64,000 bases of DNA from Geosiphon pyriformis (taxonomy: Eukaryota > Glomeromycota > Glomeromycetes > Archaeosporales > Geosiphonaceae), in contig JAAOMT010000193.1 in the NCBI GenBank assembly GCA_016748015.1, positions 350,042-414,041 on the forward strand, in the 5' to 3' direction. The first letter of the stretch is position 1. Every line of letters begins with the position of its first letter. The translations under genes were made by a program, and so were the position numbers. Of the stretch, positions 45,344 to 57,304 are shown in pieces. Below the pieces are notes generated by a model. It was given only the letters and a program-made list of their open reading frames with translations. It made no database searches and was not told the DNA's origin.

Positions 45344-46220
45344 TGTTACAGATGATTATTTGGGATTTCAAAGCAAATAACAAACCTATAATTTGGTACT
45401 CAATTGATATACTGATGGTGGTTTTTGAAGATTGTTTGTATTTGAAGGTTTCCATGATCTGAAGATTTTGGTTGAGTCTTTTGTATAATGGATAAAGATC
45501 CAAGTGTTGTTTTATCTGTCATTTCTTGGAATCACAATTCCATCAAATTTCTTTTTCAGCATAATGGCTGGTAATCTTTCTGGTAAGCTATTCTTAAATT
45601 TATGAGTTCTCTACCCTTATTTTACAGGTTTTTTACCAGTCCCTATAATGTCTATAACTCAGCATTTTTTAATCCTTAGTCAATTAGTAAAACAAAAAGA
45701 AATATCAAAAGAAAATAAAAAAAAATAAAAATAAAAAAAAATAAAAAAATAAGCCAAGACAATAGATGTTAGTATTCCATCAATAGTCACAATCAAGAGC
45801 TATTGTTCCAGTGTGATTAAGTATCAGTTACTATTAATATGAAGCATTAATAGTGGAGAATAGATTGAGATAGTGAATAATTATTTATTGATATTTGTGA
45901 ATGAAAAAGTTGCTTAGATCAAATCTAAACTGAAAGGTCTGTCTTTTCTACTTTTAACACTACTGCTATATATACATAATTGAGATTTCTCAATTCCTCA
46001 ATTTTTCACACCAGGAATCCTAAAATTTCTGGAATTCTGCAATTCTTTTTGAGAGAAATCTTGAAATTTTGGAATCTTGTGATTCCTTGTATAAGAATTC
46101 TGAAATTTCTGGAATCTTGCAATTCTCTTTAAGAGGAATTTTGAAATTCCATATTTACTACAGCTACTTCTGTTTGGCTAATTTATATGCTAATATACTT
46201 CCTATATTTTATAAATAACA
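45344..46220 (-). repeat. Element D 3' LTR
   Basis: 877 bp, TGTTACAGATGATTATTTGG to AAATAACA. The GAATTC-type array spans about 46000-46150, next to a TATATA motif near 45968. Confidence 0.9.
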
Positions 46221-46236
46221 TTATTCCCTTCTTTTT
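46221..46236 (-). promoter_or_regulatory. Element D polypurine tract
   Basis: On the minus strand AAAAAGAAGGGAATAA lies directly before the 3' LTR. C has AAAAAGGAGGGAATAA at 13174-13189. Confidence 0.75.
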
Positions 46237-47000
46237 AATATTGAGCTTTGTTGAGATTTCTTAATTCTAATTCTCCATTTTTGAGTATTTTTTGAACTTT
46301 TTTTTCGAAAATTACTTGTGTTATCTTGTTCTGTAATTCTTTAAATTGGGCATTGATTATTTTTTCTATTTGGTTAACAGTAATAAAATTCATTGCTAGA
46401 TTAAGTAAAATTTCAGGTTGGTCTTGGAATCCAATTTGTAATTAATAGATGACTTATGCTTGTGTGGCTAGATTGTTCTTCTTCACAAATTGTTCAAGTT
46501 GTTGTAATATCTTTGGATCAAATAATTGTTTTGTCTTATTCATATATAAGTTTCGAATATTTAAATGTTGTTCCAAGTAGAAATAACAAAAGTTTCTTAG
46601 AAATTATTGTATTTACCACTTCCAAGTTTCTTTAGTCACTTTTTGATATGAAGTGACACTTGTTGGCTCTTCTATTGCTAATTTTACTTTTAGAATTATT
46701 TTGTCAATGGTGCTTTCTGGTTTTTTCTGTACTTTGTATTGGCATATTTTTCTGGTATTTTAGTATTGAATGGTTTGTTGATTGATAGTAATTTCTATAT
46801 TCTGTTGTTAAATCGGTTGGAAGAGTTGTTGTGTCAGTATGTGTATGTTGTCAGTAATTTCCATTTTTTTTTGTTGTCTTTGTTGGATATATCATGTTTT
46901 TTTATACTCTTTTGGTTATTTAATTTGATGTGTTTGGTTTGATGATTATGATTGGTTCCAAATCTCATGGAATTTTATCTGGTTGGACTAGTATTCTTTG
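46237..47000 (-). pseudogene. Element D ORF3 downstream of integrase
   Basis: Minus-strand reading: a start near MEITDNIHILTQQLFQPI, then EITINQQTIQYQNTRKI, KPESTIDKIILKVKLAIEEP, HLNIRNLYMNKTKQLFD, ILQQLEQFVKKNNL, FITVNQIEKIINAQFKEL and VQKILKNGELELRNLNKAQY at the end. Few stops occur, and the same phrases are found in C, which argues for past selection on the protein. It is Gln-rich and probably helical or coiled coil. No family is recognised and no membrane segment is seen. Confidence 0.6.
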
Positions 47001-47049
47001 TACTTCTAATTGTGGAATATGACTGGTAGATGATAACACTATATGGTAA

Positions 47050-48110
47050 TATAGTTTTAATTAATTACTATGTGCTACTTTGGTTAAGATTTTGTTGTTC
47101 AACTTTAATTTATAAGCTCTATTTCCTAGAATTTTTTCTATGTAAAATGGTCCATTCTATTTGAGATCAAATTTTTCATTCCATTGTTTTTTCACTTTGG
47201 TATAATATAAAAGTACTTTGTTTTCAATCTTGAATTCAACTGGTTTATTTGGTAGTTGGTTATTGTGTCTTTCTTTTTGTTTTTTTTGTGACTTTTGGAT
47301 GTTATCAGCTGCTTTTTACTATTTGTTTTCTAGTGTTTCTATTAAGTCATATGTTTTTTTTAACAATGTTTTTTGGAAATTCTCTTCTGTTATTGGTTCT
47401 GTTAAATATGTTTTGACTTTTATCTTAACTGGTAATATTGCTGTTCTACTATATACTAATTTAAATAGTGTTGCTTGTGTAATGTCTTGCTTCATTGTCC
47501 TGTAAGCAAATAATATTAATGATATGAACAAATCTCATTTGTTCTGGTTTTTTTGGCTGATCTTGGCAATTGCTTTACACAATGTTCTGTTAAATTTTTC
47601 AACTAACCCATTTGTTTGTGGATAGTATGGTAATGATAATAGTCTTTTTATCCCAAATCTTTGACTTAATTCTGTCAATGTTCTATTTACAAAGTGAGTT
47701 TCTTGATTTGATAATAGTTCTTTTGGACATCTGTATTAACAGATCAAATCTTAATAAATAAATTTGGCAACAAATTCTGCATCTGCTCTTTGAATGGCTT
47801 TTGCTTCTAACCATTTTGTGAGATAATTCATGACTATTGCAATATATCTGTTGCTTCTGTTGGTGATTGTTAATGGTTTGATTAAGTCAATTCCAATGTG
47901 ATTGAATGGTTGTCTTATTTTGATTGGTCTTAATAATTCATTGGGTTTTGTTCCTTCTCTCCTTTGACAAGCATTACAATTTTTAATATATTGGATGATA
48001 TCTGGATATATTGATGGCTAATAGTATTTTTTTCTAATTTTTTCTATGGTTGCTTCTTTATGAAAATGTTCTGCTGTTGGATTTGAATACATGTTGAATA
48101 ATATTGTCTC
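47050..48110 (-). pseudogene. Element D integrase
   Basis: The HHCC head is near 47960-48080 and ends NCNACQRREGTKPNELL. Core: IAIVMNYLTKW (first Asp is Asn), LLSNQETHFVN (second Asp is Asn), GLVEKFNRTLCK (Glu kept). The open stretch 47319-47531 covers FISLILFAYRTMKQDITQAT. The SH3-like tail is at 47080-47230. Two of the three DDE residues are lost. Confidence 0.82.
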
Positions 48111-48289
48111 TTTTTCTGATTCTGTAATTACTCTTGTTGATTGATCTGGATTTTTTTTGTTTTTTTGATAAAGCATATTTTAATAGTTAATAAAATATTT
48201 TGATTGTTGTTTTATGTTGTTTTGTTTTTTTTGAGATAATTTCTCCTTAAACAATTGAGTATTTATATAATGTTAGAGTTGTTAGTATT

Positions 48290-49690
48290 TTTGTATATTC
48301 ATCTTTTTGTTATATTTTTGGGTTGAAATGTTTTTAGATTTGTCTTATTCGCAACAAACCATCAGCATTTCTGTTTTTTTTTCCTTTTTTGTAATGTACT
48401 GTATAATTAAATAGTAAAAGTTTTATTTTCTATCTAGCATGATGATCATCTCCAAATTTTTGCTTCTGAATTAAAGTCAATTCTTTGTGATCAGTATATA
48501 TATTAAACTTTTGACTCAAATATTCTTTCTATTTGATGACAGCCCAATAAATAGCTAAGTATTCTAGTGCTAAAATTCCATAGTTTTTTTCAGCTGGACT
48601 TAAGCTTCTGCTGGCATAAGCTATTAGGTGTTCTTATCTATTCAGTTTTTTCTGAGATAGTACTACTTCCAATGCTTGACCTAACACATCTGTTGTAATT
48701 ATGAATGGTTTGTTGTGATCTGGATAAATTAATACTGAGACTTGAATAAGCTTTTTTCTCAGTGTTTTGAAAGCTTTTTGTTAAGTTTCAGTTCATTCAT
48801 ATTCGGTGTTCTTTGTTTGGAGTTGGTGTAATAGTTGAGCTATTTTGGAAAAGTCTTTGATAAAATGGCAGTAATATCTTACAAATCCCAAAATGCTTAT
48901 AATTCAGTCAAGTTGATGAGTACTGGAAAGTTCTTGACTATTTCAATTTTGTCTGAATCTGTTTTGATTCCATTTTTGCTTACAACATATCCCAAGAATT
49001 TTAATTTTGTTTTGCCAAAGAAGCATTTGTTGGCATTTAACTTTAGTTCTGCTCTTCTTAGTCTTTCAAATACTTGTTAAAGATGATGCAAATGATCATC
49101 AAATGTCTTAGAGAACACATTGGTGTTATCTAAATACATGACAACTGATTTCTATAGCAGTCTGATATAAACAATTTCCATAAGTCATTGAAATATAGCA
49201 AAAACATTTATCAAACCAAATGGCATAACTTCAAATTTGAAATTTTCTTCTTGAGTTGTAAAAGCCATTTTTTTTTATCTTCTGGTTTTATGACTACTTA
49301 CCAGTAACCACTATCTAAGTCTAATGTTAAGAACTATTTGTTTCCTCCAAAAGCATCAAACAGTTTTTGGATCTTTGGAGTCGGGTAGCTATCTCTTTTT
49401 GTTACTCCATTTAGCTTTTGGTAATCCACACAAAAGTGAATTTTCTCATTTTTCTTACAGACTAATATCACTAATAATGACTATAGACTTATTGATAACT
49501 GAATTAGCCCATTGTCAAACATCCAATTGATTTCTTGACAAATGATTTTATGGCTGACTGGTGGTATTTGGTATGCTCTTTGTTTGATTGGCATCATATC
49601 TCCAGTTTTTATCTTATGCTGGATTATGTTGGCTCTGCCAAATTTGTTTTTACTGGCAAAGATGTTATTGAAATTGTTGAGTAACATTTT
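48290..49690 (-). pseudogene. Element D reverse transcriptase and RNase H
   Basis: The open stretch 49481-49687 is the RT entry (MLLNNFNNIFASKNKFGRAN, GLIQLSISL). Palm box YLDN is at about 49120-49135 (VMYLDNTNVFS). RNase H at 48330-48760 reads FIITTDVLGQALEVVLSQKK, YASRSLSPAEKNYGILALE and NIYTDHKELTLIQ, keeping the acidic residues. The layout equals C and B. Confidence 0.85.
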
Positions 49691-50135
49691 AAGCTACATA
49701 TGTTATAGTAAGTTTATATTTCCCAAATTCATCTGTTCTAATTGTTTTGGTTGGAGCAGATAACATTCTTCTTATCTGTATATTGTTTAAGATGTAATAT
49801 CTACATATCTACACAATTGTGGAAAGTCTGGAATAATGTTTGGCAGTTGGTCTTTAATTTCAGTGGTTAAATATCCAAGATGATTCCTTCTGGTATCTTG
49901 ATGATGTTTTTTGTGTTGTTATAAATAGAAATTTTAATGTAACTATAGTTCTTGGCTGGTATGTGTAGATTAACTAATCTGATTTTTCCTGATTCACAAA
50001 GTGTTGCTTCTGCCTTAAAAATTTGGACCTAATCCTTTACTTTTCTTTCTATGATTACCATGTATTGGTTATATGGTGAAATAGAAATTAATTAATGAGT
50101 GGAAATAATTTCTCCTTTGTTAACAATTTTTTTCT
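49691..50135 (-). pseudogene. Element D linker between dUTPase and RT
   Basis: Minus-strand reading gives ISISPYNQYMVIIERKVKD, FKAEATLCESGKIRLVNLHI, PAKNYSYIKISIYNNTKNII and IPEGIIL, a beta-rich spacer also seen in B, C and relic H. In this family it is the same place where relic H is best preserved. Confidence 0.6.
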
Positions 50136-50560
50136 CTGCCATATTAATTAGTATATCTATTTTACTTATGGATCCAAAACCCTGTATTTCTTTAGCTGTA
50201 ATTCCTAATTTTTCTCTGTTTCCTACTGATACTAATTGAGCTATTTTGATCAGAGGCAGAAATATTGCCTGTGCTATCTTTTTATTTGGTTCTATAATGT
50301 ATGCTTTTTCTAAGTCATTTTGTAGCATTGCAATAATATTTCCTACATATTCTGCATCAATTATTCCTCCTCTGATGTTGATTCTATTTTTTGCTAAACT
50401 ACTTTTGAATGCTAATTAAACTATTGTTGTTGTTGAGATTTCTAATACTACTTTGAGATCAATGCAGGTGCATAAATGTGGCTTTTATTTAATGGCATTT
50501 TTTTCTAAATATCTCAGATCAAATCTTATATCAGTATCATGTGCACGTTTTGGCATAATA
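50136..50560 (-). pseudogene. Element D dUTPase domain, catalytic Asp retained
   Basis: Minus strand: FDLRYLEKNAIK-type motif I (50490-50540), FKSSLAKNRINIRGG (motif II), GGIIDAEYVGNI (motif III with Asp present, 50350-50385), EPNKKIAQAIFLPLIKIAQL (motif IV) and GITAKEIQGFG (motif V, worn after that: SISKIDI). The open stretch 50092-50328 spans motifs IV-V. A TAA interrupts before motif II. It is the least damaged dUTPase active site in the window, although motif II has Lys for the usual Arg. Confidence 0.88.
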
Positions 50561-50676
50561 TTTTCATCATTATCACTGAATCATTTTAGTTTCTGCTCCT
50601 TGAAGAGATCAGAAAGCACAATATATGTTTTGGGATTTGCATTGGAGTCCAAATCATTGTTATTTTTGTTGCCATA

Positions 50677-51800
50677 TTAAGCAGAACTGGAATCATTGTT
50701 TTCATTGTCATCATTGTCGGAGTTTAAATTGGGATTAAAAGTTGATTCTAATTCTGATGTGCAGCTGTTGATTGGTTTCTTTTTCTCTAGGATCATGTAG
50801 ATCATGCATAGTAGTGAATTGTAAATAAGGTTACACTCATTACAATATTGGAAGTTACAGAGAATCAAACAATAGTCACATAGTTGTGTGTTTATTTCTT
50901 CCAACCATTGCTTTTGTTCTTCTTAAGTGAATGCTAATTCTTGGTAATGCTCATAAAATTGTTCTAGGTCTATAGGCTTTAGGATAGTATCTGAGTTTGG
51001 GCTCTAGTCAAGTTTTATGAATTCTGGTAAGTTGTTTTTGATCATCCTTATTTCTTCTGCTAACACTTCTTTGATTTTGGCAAGTGCTATTAATCAGATT
51101 TTGTCATTGTTGTATAGACAACTGTCCAGATGTTTTACTGCTCTTTTCCAGACAGCTTCTATGAAAGTCCTTTTTCTTATCCAGTTATTGATTAGAATTG
51201 TGTATTGGCACAATTTGTCACAAGTTTTTTCTTATCCAGGAATGTTATTCCATATTTCTTTGTCTAATAGAGTTTCTTCACAAGTAAGACAAGATTTGTT
51301 GTTCCATTTTCCTTGCTGTTTTGGTTGTTCAAAGCATTCTAGAATGCAGAAGCAGCAGTAAAATTTGGTTGCTGTAGAGTATTCCTTATTATCACTACAG
51401 CATACATCTATTGATAATATTTTCTTATCACAATCAATGCATACCAGTTTTGGTTAGGGATAGTTAGATAGTTGTGATGGAGTATAGATGTATAGAATAT
51501 AAGTGGTAATAGTGATTAGTATTGGCTCTTCTTTTTTTTTCCCTTTTTCTTTGTTATTTTCTTCTCACTTCCAAGTTGGTGTCAGTTCAGTACTATCACC
51601 ATCAATCCATCATGTTTGGTTGGTATTTTCAGTAAGTTCCTCTTTTTGCTTTTCCTTTCTATTGTTATTCTAGGATAGTATTAGTGATAGTTCATTGTGA
51701 TCATTGTCAACCCAGAAAATTTGATAGATTTCTCAAGTAGGTTTTTTTTTTGTTGTCAAACTTGATAAGGGGTGCTGATGGCATGATGATAGGTTTGAAG
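50677..51800 (-). pseudogene. Element D Cys-rich module and acidic spacer
   Basis: The open stretch 50677-50904 reads NTQLCDYCLILCNFQYCNEC then SSA-rich acidic residues (NPNLNSDNDDNENNDSSSA). The first Cys cluster is at about 51230-51450 on the map (C-x2-C pairs around the KWNNKSCLTCEETLL-type phrase). A Lys/Asn-rich linker joins it to the protease. It shares order and Cys spacing with B, C and E. Confidence 0.6.
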
Positions 51801-51869
51801 TGACTACACATGGCTGGTACACATGTGTGTTGATTATTCTGGTTAAGTTAAAGCTTTTGTGTATTCCAA

Positions 51870-52290
51870 TTGAGTGTTATGTTAGTTTTGAACAACCAGT
51901 TGTTGTCAATGAGTGCTTGGTACTAAGTGGCTTTCATGACTAATATCTTGATTAGTATAATGATGCTGTTAACTTCTATGGGGAGGTTATCAATCTTGCC
52001 AATTGGAGTTTTGGTCGCTTCATTGGCTATTATGATTTAGGCGCTGACAGTGCAATCAACTCGGTAATCTAATTGGTCCATGAGTTGTCATGTGATAATG
52101 CTGTCTGCTGACCCACTATCTAATATGAGTTTGATAGAGTGACTATCAACTTTAGCATCAGTATATATAGTGGTAATTGGTTTTTCTTTGAGCATGGCTT
52201 TACTGAACAAGGGCATAGATGACAGTTCCTCGAGTTCGAACAGGAAGATTGCTATTAGTGATTCATTATTGGTGATGGTGGTTGAAAATA
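51870..52290 (-). pseudogene. Element D retropepsin-like protease
   Basis: Minus strand: TIYTDAKVDSHSIKLILDSG-type reading at 52100-52170 with the active-site loop, then WATKTPIGKIDNLPIEVNSI and LVMKATxYQALIDNNWLFKT. Stops occur at Gln and Trp codons. It lies in the normal place between gag and the Cys-rich module. Confidence 0.7.
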
Positions 52291-52292
52291 TA

Positions 52293-54490
52293 TTATTGAT
52301 GAGTGGTTGTGTTTGGTTGGTTTTTATGTAATTGGGTAAGACATTTTCTGTGGTAATCAGGAGACTTAAATAGTTCTAAAAACTCATGTTTTGAGTATAT
52401 CTGGTTTTTGAACTTCACTAATGTGATTCTAATGGCTGGTTGGATAAACTGGGAATCAGTTGGTGGACAACTATTGCTGATCTTCAGTTTTGAGTGACTC
52501 TTGATCTGAGATTTCCTGATGTCATCTGAGCTGAGTTTGGTGGTAGTATAAAAATTTGTTGGGGTTGATATATTATTTGTGGCTGTAGTTGATAAATAAC
52601 TGGTGCTGGAGTCTGATAAATGAGTGGTTAATAAATTGGCAACTGTATCACTAGTATGTAATTTGATTAACATATTTCTGAGTTGGGTTGATATCTTGAA
52701 GTTTGAAACTGGCAATTGGAATTTTGATATTGATTTTCCAATTGTTGGTTATTTATTCTTAATCTGCAGTAAATTTTCAAATGTTCTTGTTTACTACAGT
52801 AGTGGTAAACATATGTCTTCTATTGCTACTGTTGATTGGTTAAGAATAATAAACATGACTGATTCTGGAAACAATTTGCATTTTCTTGAGTATTGTATCA
52901 TTGTGAAAGTTAATAAATTGTCTGATTGTTAGCTAAATATCTCTCTAATTTTTGATTAATGGAATTACTGAATTGTTTCAACTTAGAATTCAATTCAGAT
53001 AATCCATTCATTACTAAATTGACAGCTTAAGCATGGTTAGCTTCGAGTTTGGCAGATTCAAAATTCTGTGCATTGGTAACTGTATCTTGGAAAGTTTGTA
53101 AGTGCATTGAGCATATGCATTGAAAAATACTACTGCACAGTTCATAAATGAACTGGTTTAGAATCTGTGGTGCTGTAAAGTAATTTGCATTAATTGCTTG
53201 TATTTGGTGCAAGTTTTTATAGAAGTGTTCTAAGTAAGTAGTAACTGCTTCAGTTTTTCCTTGCTTGATAGTAGTAAAAATATTGGCTAAGCAATTAATA
53301 CTGTTATTATTGCTAAAATATCTCAAGAACTCAAGCTTAAATGTATTGAAATTTTGTGGTTTGTTGACCAAGCTCTAATATCACAAGTTGGCAGTATTCT
53401 AAAGGAAGTATAAAATGGTTTGCATGACTCTTGTATCATTCCATCTGTTGGCTGCAATGGTTTTTTCCATATCGTTCAATCACACTTGGGCATTATTTTT
53501 TTTACTGGTGAATTTTTCAAGTTTTATTATTAGGGCATAGGCTATTAGTTGTTGTGGTAATTGAAGTGGTAATTGCTAAGATAGTATTGGCAGCTGTTGA
53601 AGTTGTTTAGCAATCAGACCAATTGGTTGTTGATTAATAACAATTTTTGAAGATAAGTTTTGCTGATTAATTAACTTGGAGTTTGGATTGTTCTAAGTTT
53701 GTTGGGTTTAAATATTCAGAGTTTCAACTTCCAGATTTTTTGCAATCAGATTTTGGTAATTAAATTCTTGATTCTCTTCTTTTTTTTTTTTTTCTTCTGA
53801 TGCCATTATCTTTCAAGAACTTGTGGTTTTGAAATCTGGTGAAGATAGTGGTAATCAAAATTCTGATGGCATTGGCAATCATAATTTAAATCCTTCAAAG
53901 TAATTGCTATAGGTTTCTAATAATTCTGCTTTTTTTTGTTTACTTTAAAATAAAAGTCATCCAAATGTTGATGTCACATTTAATGTAGATGTGTTTGCTG
54001 ATACAATATTGATGGTACTTCCAGGTGTATAATAATATAATAGATATAGTAGAAATTCAATTTTTTGCTTTTTCCATGTTGGTAATTGTATTTTTTTTGG
54101 AGTTACTGCTGGTGTTTATAGCTTTTTTTTACCCTTATCTGTGTAGGTAATAGAGAATTGTTGTTAAGTGTATCTTTTAATTTCTTGATTAATTTCTCTA
54201 ATAATTAGTGCAAAACTATAATTTTATGGTAAGCTGGTATATTGGATTAATTTTGTATAGAAATTTTCTTTTGCTGATTTGATGTTAACTGGTTTTTTAA
54301 GAAAATCTGTGATTCATTTGTTGACATAAAAGTTGAAGGCTGATTTCACTAAATAATAGTTGTTGGTTAAGTCTAATTGTTGACTGTACTATTAAAACAA
54401 AGATTTAGCAAATTCTAAATGGTTTGTTTTTATTATTTCTGATTCTGCCACTTTTGAATAATTGTTGTTGGTGCTGGTTTTCTGTAGGAT
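52293..54490 (-). pseudogene. Element D gag
   Basis: The capsid-like open piece 53027-53371 reads MVNKPQNFNTFKLEFLRYFS, NNNSINCLANIFTTIKQGKT, YFTAPQILNQFIYELC and ends in ...NFESAKLEANHA. The knuckle near 52780-52830 reads VYHYCSKQEHLKIYC, the first Cys being Tyr. The open piece 52293-52715 is a Ser/Thr/Pro-rich tail (LRNMLIKLHTSDTVANLLTT). The start region (54400-54490) matches E. It is Gag of the same family as C and E. Confidence 0.75.
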
Positions 54491-54494
54491 TATA

Positions 54495-54511
54495 TTTCAC
54501 AGGAAGCACCA
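54495..54511 (-). promoter_or_regulatory. Element D primer binding site
   Basis: TGGTGCTTCCTGTGAAA on the minus strand, two bases inside the LTR. Confidence 0.78.
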
Positions 54512-54513
54512 AA

Positions 54514-55383
54514 TGTTACAGGTGATTATTTGAAGTCCCAAAGCAAATAACAAACCCATAACTTGGTGCTTAATTGATATACTGATGGTGGTTTCTGAAG
54601 ATTGTTTGTATTTGAAAGTTTTTGTGATCTGAAAGTTTTGGTTAAGTCTTTTATATAATGGACAGAAATCTAAGTGTTGTTTTATCTGTCACTTCCTGGA
54701 ATCACAATTCCATCAAATTTCTTTCTTAGTATGATGACTGGTAATTCTTCTGGTAAGCTATCCTCAAATTTATGAGTTCTCTACCCTTGTTTTACAGGTT
54801 TTTTACCAGTTCCTATAATGTCTATAACTCAGTGCTTTTTAATCCTTAGTCAATTAGTAAAACAAAAAGAAATATCAAAAGAAAATATAAAAATAAAAAA
54901 ATAAAAAAAAATAAAGAAATAAGCCAAGACAATAAATATTAGTATTCTATCAATAGCTGTGATTAAAAGCCATTGTTCCAATGTGATTAAGTATTAACAT
55001 GAAGCATTGATAGTGGAGAATAGATTGAGATAGTGAATAATTATTTATTGATATTTGTGAATAAAAAGATTGCTTAGATCAAATCTAAACTGGGAGGTCT
55101 GTTTTTTCTACTTTTAATACTACTGCTATATATACATAATTGAGATTTCTCAATTCTTTAATTTTTCACACCAGGAATCCTGGAATTCTTGGAATCCTGC
55201 AATTTCTTTTGAGAAAAATCTTGGAATTCTGGAATCTTGCAATTCTTTATATGAGAATTCTGAAATTTCTGAAATCTTGCAATTCCTTTTGAGAGGAATT
55301 CTGGAATTTCACATTTACTACAGCTACTTCTGATTGGCTAATTTATATGCTAATATACTTTCTATATTTTATGAGTAATAACA
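54514..55383 (-). repeat. Element D 5' LTR
   Basis: 870 bp, TGTTACAGGTGATTATTTGA to TAATAACA. The GAATTC-type array spans about 55160-55310. E sequence resumes at 55384. Confidence 0.9.
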
Positions 55384-55923
55384 ATAAATACACACAAGTA
55401 CTAGCTATCTGTGGTCATTTTAAATCTAGCACCAACACAACAGCACCACTCATCAAATTTAACAACAAAAAAAAAAATCTATCTGAGAAGCCTACTAAGT
55501 TTCCTGGGCCAACACCAAACACAATAAGTTATCACTAATACTTTTTTGAGATGACAAAGGAAAGAGAAAAAAAAAAGACACACCAAAAGAAGACACCATT
55601 AACAAAGAAATAACTAGTGGCTAAGGAAGTTCATACTCTGTGCACAAGCCACTAAAGCAACCACCATATATTCCACTCAAATGCCAAAATTATGACAAGA
55701 AACTTTCTTCTATGAGAGCTTGGATAGTGCCCAATAAAGACTACTGGACACGAACTCATTATTATTGCAAATTGTGCTACAGAGAATAGTATGACTATCC
55801 AAAATGACAAGGCAAGTAAAACAATAAATTATGTCTTGCTTGTAGAGAACAGTTATTCAATGAAGAAATGTGGAATAACATTTCTAGTTAAGAAGAAACA
55901 TATGACACTTTGTGCCAATACAT
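55384..55923 (+). pseudogene. Element E protease end and Cys-rich module (between D and F)
   Basis: NNNKYTQVLAICGHFKSSTN, TTAPLIKFNNKKKNLSEKPT and KFPGPTPNTISYH match the C segment at 28322-28516. The first Cys cluster then follows at 55670-55880: CQNYDKKLSSMRAWIVPNKD, THYYCKLCYREWYDYPKW, LCLACREQLFNEEMWNNIS. The reading stops at F (55924). That it belongs to E follows from orientation, family and order. Confidence 0.75.
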
Positions 55924-56016
55924 TGTTACAGTTGAAACTTATACTTCTTATTAATTATTACATGTATTAGCCACTAATATTATATAAATTAGCCACTCTA
56001 TTTTTAGTAAGTGATC

Positions 56017-56060
56017 ATTGACCTGATTATTGACCTAGTCGTTGACCTAATCATTGACCA
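56017..56060 (+). repeat. 12-bp tandem repeat upstream of TATA, 4 units (F 5' LTR)
   Basis: Units are of the form ATTGACCTGATT/ATTGACCTAGTC. The 3' LTR has nine units (63871-63978). They lie directly before the TATA box. Confidence 0.85.
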
Positions 56061-56071
56061 CTTTTGATAGC

Positions 56072-56079
56072 TATATAAG
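56072..56079 (+). promoter_or_regulatory. TATA box of element F 5' LTR
   Basis: TATATAAG; the 3' LTR has TATATAAA at 63986-63993 in the same context (GATAGC before it). Confidence 0.6.
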
Positions 56080-56440
56080 CAATAAATCTCTTAACTGTAG
56101 AAAAGCATGAAGAATCAAAAAAAATAAATAAATAAAATAACAACTTTCATCTCAATTATTCTCTTATTGCTAATTTCCTTTTCCCTACTTTCAAGTATCT
56201 GAACATCTTAAAGATAAAAAATTACTTATTGGTTATTTCTTATCTTTTTCTTGAAATGTATAATTGCAACATTTGGAGATTATTGAATAAAACATGACTG
56301 AAGAGCACATCTGATATTTGATATTGAATTCTAAGAGCACTGACATAAGGCATAGAATTATACCAAGTGTGATCATTTGTTGACAGTATGGACTATCTCT
56401 CTACCTTCAGATTTTTTGGTTACTTTGAAAAGTATAGCAA

Positions 56441-57304
56441 TGTTACTCATAGAATATAGAAAATATAGTATTATTAGTCAGTAGATATTAGCCAATCAGA
56501 GGTAGACGTAGTAAATATGAAATTCCAGAATTCCTCTTAAAAGAATTGCAAAATTCTAAGAATTTTAGGATTCCCTAATGAGGAATTGCAGGATTCCAGA
56601 ATTCCAGGATTCCTCTCATCAGGAATCACAGAATTCTTGTCACAAAGAATTGAGGAATTGAGAAATCTCAATTATGTATATATAACAGTAAAATTAGAAG
56701 CTGAAAAGACAGATCTCTCAAGTTTAGATTTAATCTAAGCAACTCTCCAAATCACAACCATCTAATAAATAACTATTTGTTATCTTAAATTCACTTCCAC
56801 TATCAACACTTCATGTTGATAGTAATCAACTCTTAACCACACTGGAACAATAGCTCTTGATCATGGCTATTGACAGAATACTAATTTGTAAATCACTTTG
56901 GCTTATTTTTTTTCTTTATATATTTTCTTTTCTTTTCTTTTCTTCATTTTTCTTGCTTTGAGTTTATTGTTGTTTACTAACTTTATTGAGGATTAATGCG
57001 CAGGGCACTGACATCAGAATAAACGTGACTGGTAAAAAACCCAGGAATAAGAGTAGAACACTCGATTGAGGATAGCTTACCAGGAAGAATACCAGCCATC
57101 AAGCTGAGAAAAAAATTGATGAAACTGTGGTTTCAGAAAGCTACAGATAAAACTTTTACCATTGAATCTCTGTTCATTATACAAAAAACTCAATTAGAAA
57201 ACCTTCAGATAAAATACCTTCAGATTATCATCATCACCAATCATCTTGAGCACCAAGTTACAGGTTTGTTATTTTATCAACACTCCAAATAATCACTTGT
57301 AACA
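56441..57304 (+). repeat. Solo LTR G of the C/D/E family
   Basis: 864 bp, TGTTACTCATAGAATATAG to CACTTGTAACA, flanked by GCAA (56437-56440) and GTAA (57305-57308), a duplication with one transition. No internal element sequence is attached. A GAATTC-type array (56520-56660) precedes TATATATA (56677-56684). It formed by recombination between the LTRs of an element that had landed in F. Confidence 0.88.

Larger units (their letters stand above)
45344..55383 (-). mobile_element. Element D: Ty3/Gypsy with dUTPase, inserted in E
   Basis: The minus-strand element is 10.04 kb with LTRs of 877 and 870 bp and is uninterrupted. Flanks are ATAG (45340-45343) and ATAA (55384-55387), a 4-bp duplication with one transition. 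It carries the full module order and is the only copy whose dUTPase still has the catalytic Asp. Many Q/W codons are stops and RT has YLDN, so it is inactive. Confidence 0.9.
41830..55923 (+). mobile_element. Element E: Ty3/Gypsy of the C/D family, split by D and F
   Basis: The plus-strand element has its 5' LTR at 41830-42657, then PBS, gag and protease to 45343. Element D follows, then 55384-55923, where the protease end and Cys-rich module continue until F interrupts. Its dUTPase, RT, integrase and 3' LTR would lie beyond F, outside the window. It entered relic H at 41829. The join across D works at protein level: the C counterpart (minus, near 28500-28560) is continuous over the same place. 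Confidence 0.85.

Noticed and set aside
46739-47505. Plus-strand hydrophobic open frames in element D (also 27256-28198, 8903-10278, 50453-51361)
   Set aside because: They are antisense shadows of integrase, ORF3, gag and dUTPase coding sequence on the minus strand; hydrophobicity comes from T-rich complement.
56017-56060. Tandem 12-bp units as a CRISPR-like array
   Set aside because: Units are contiguous with no spacers and lie in a eukaryotic LTR promoter.
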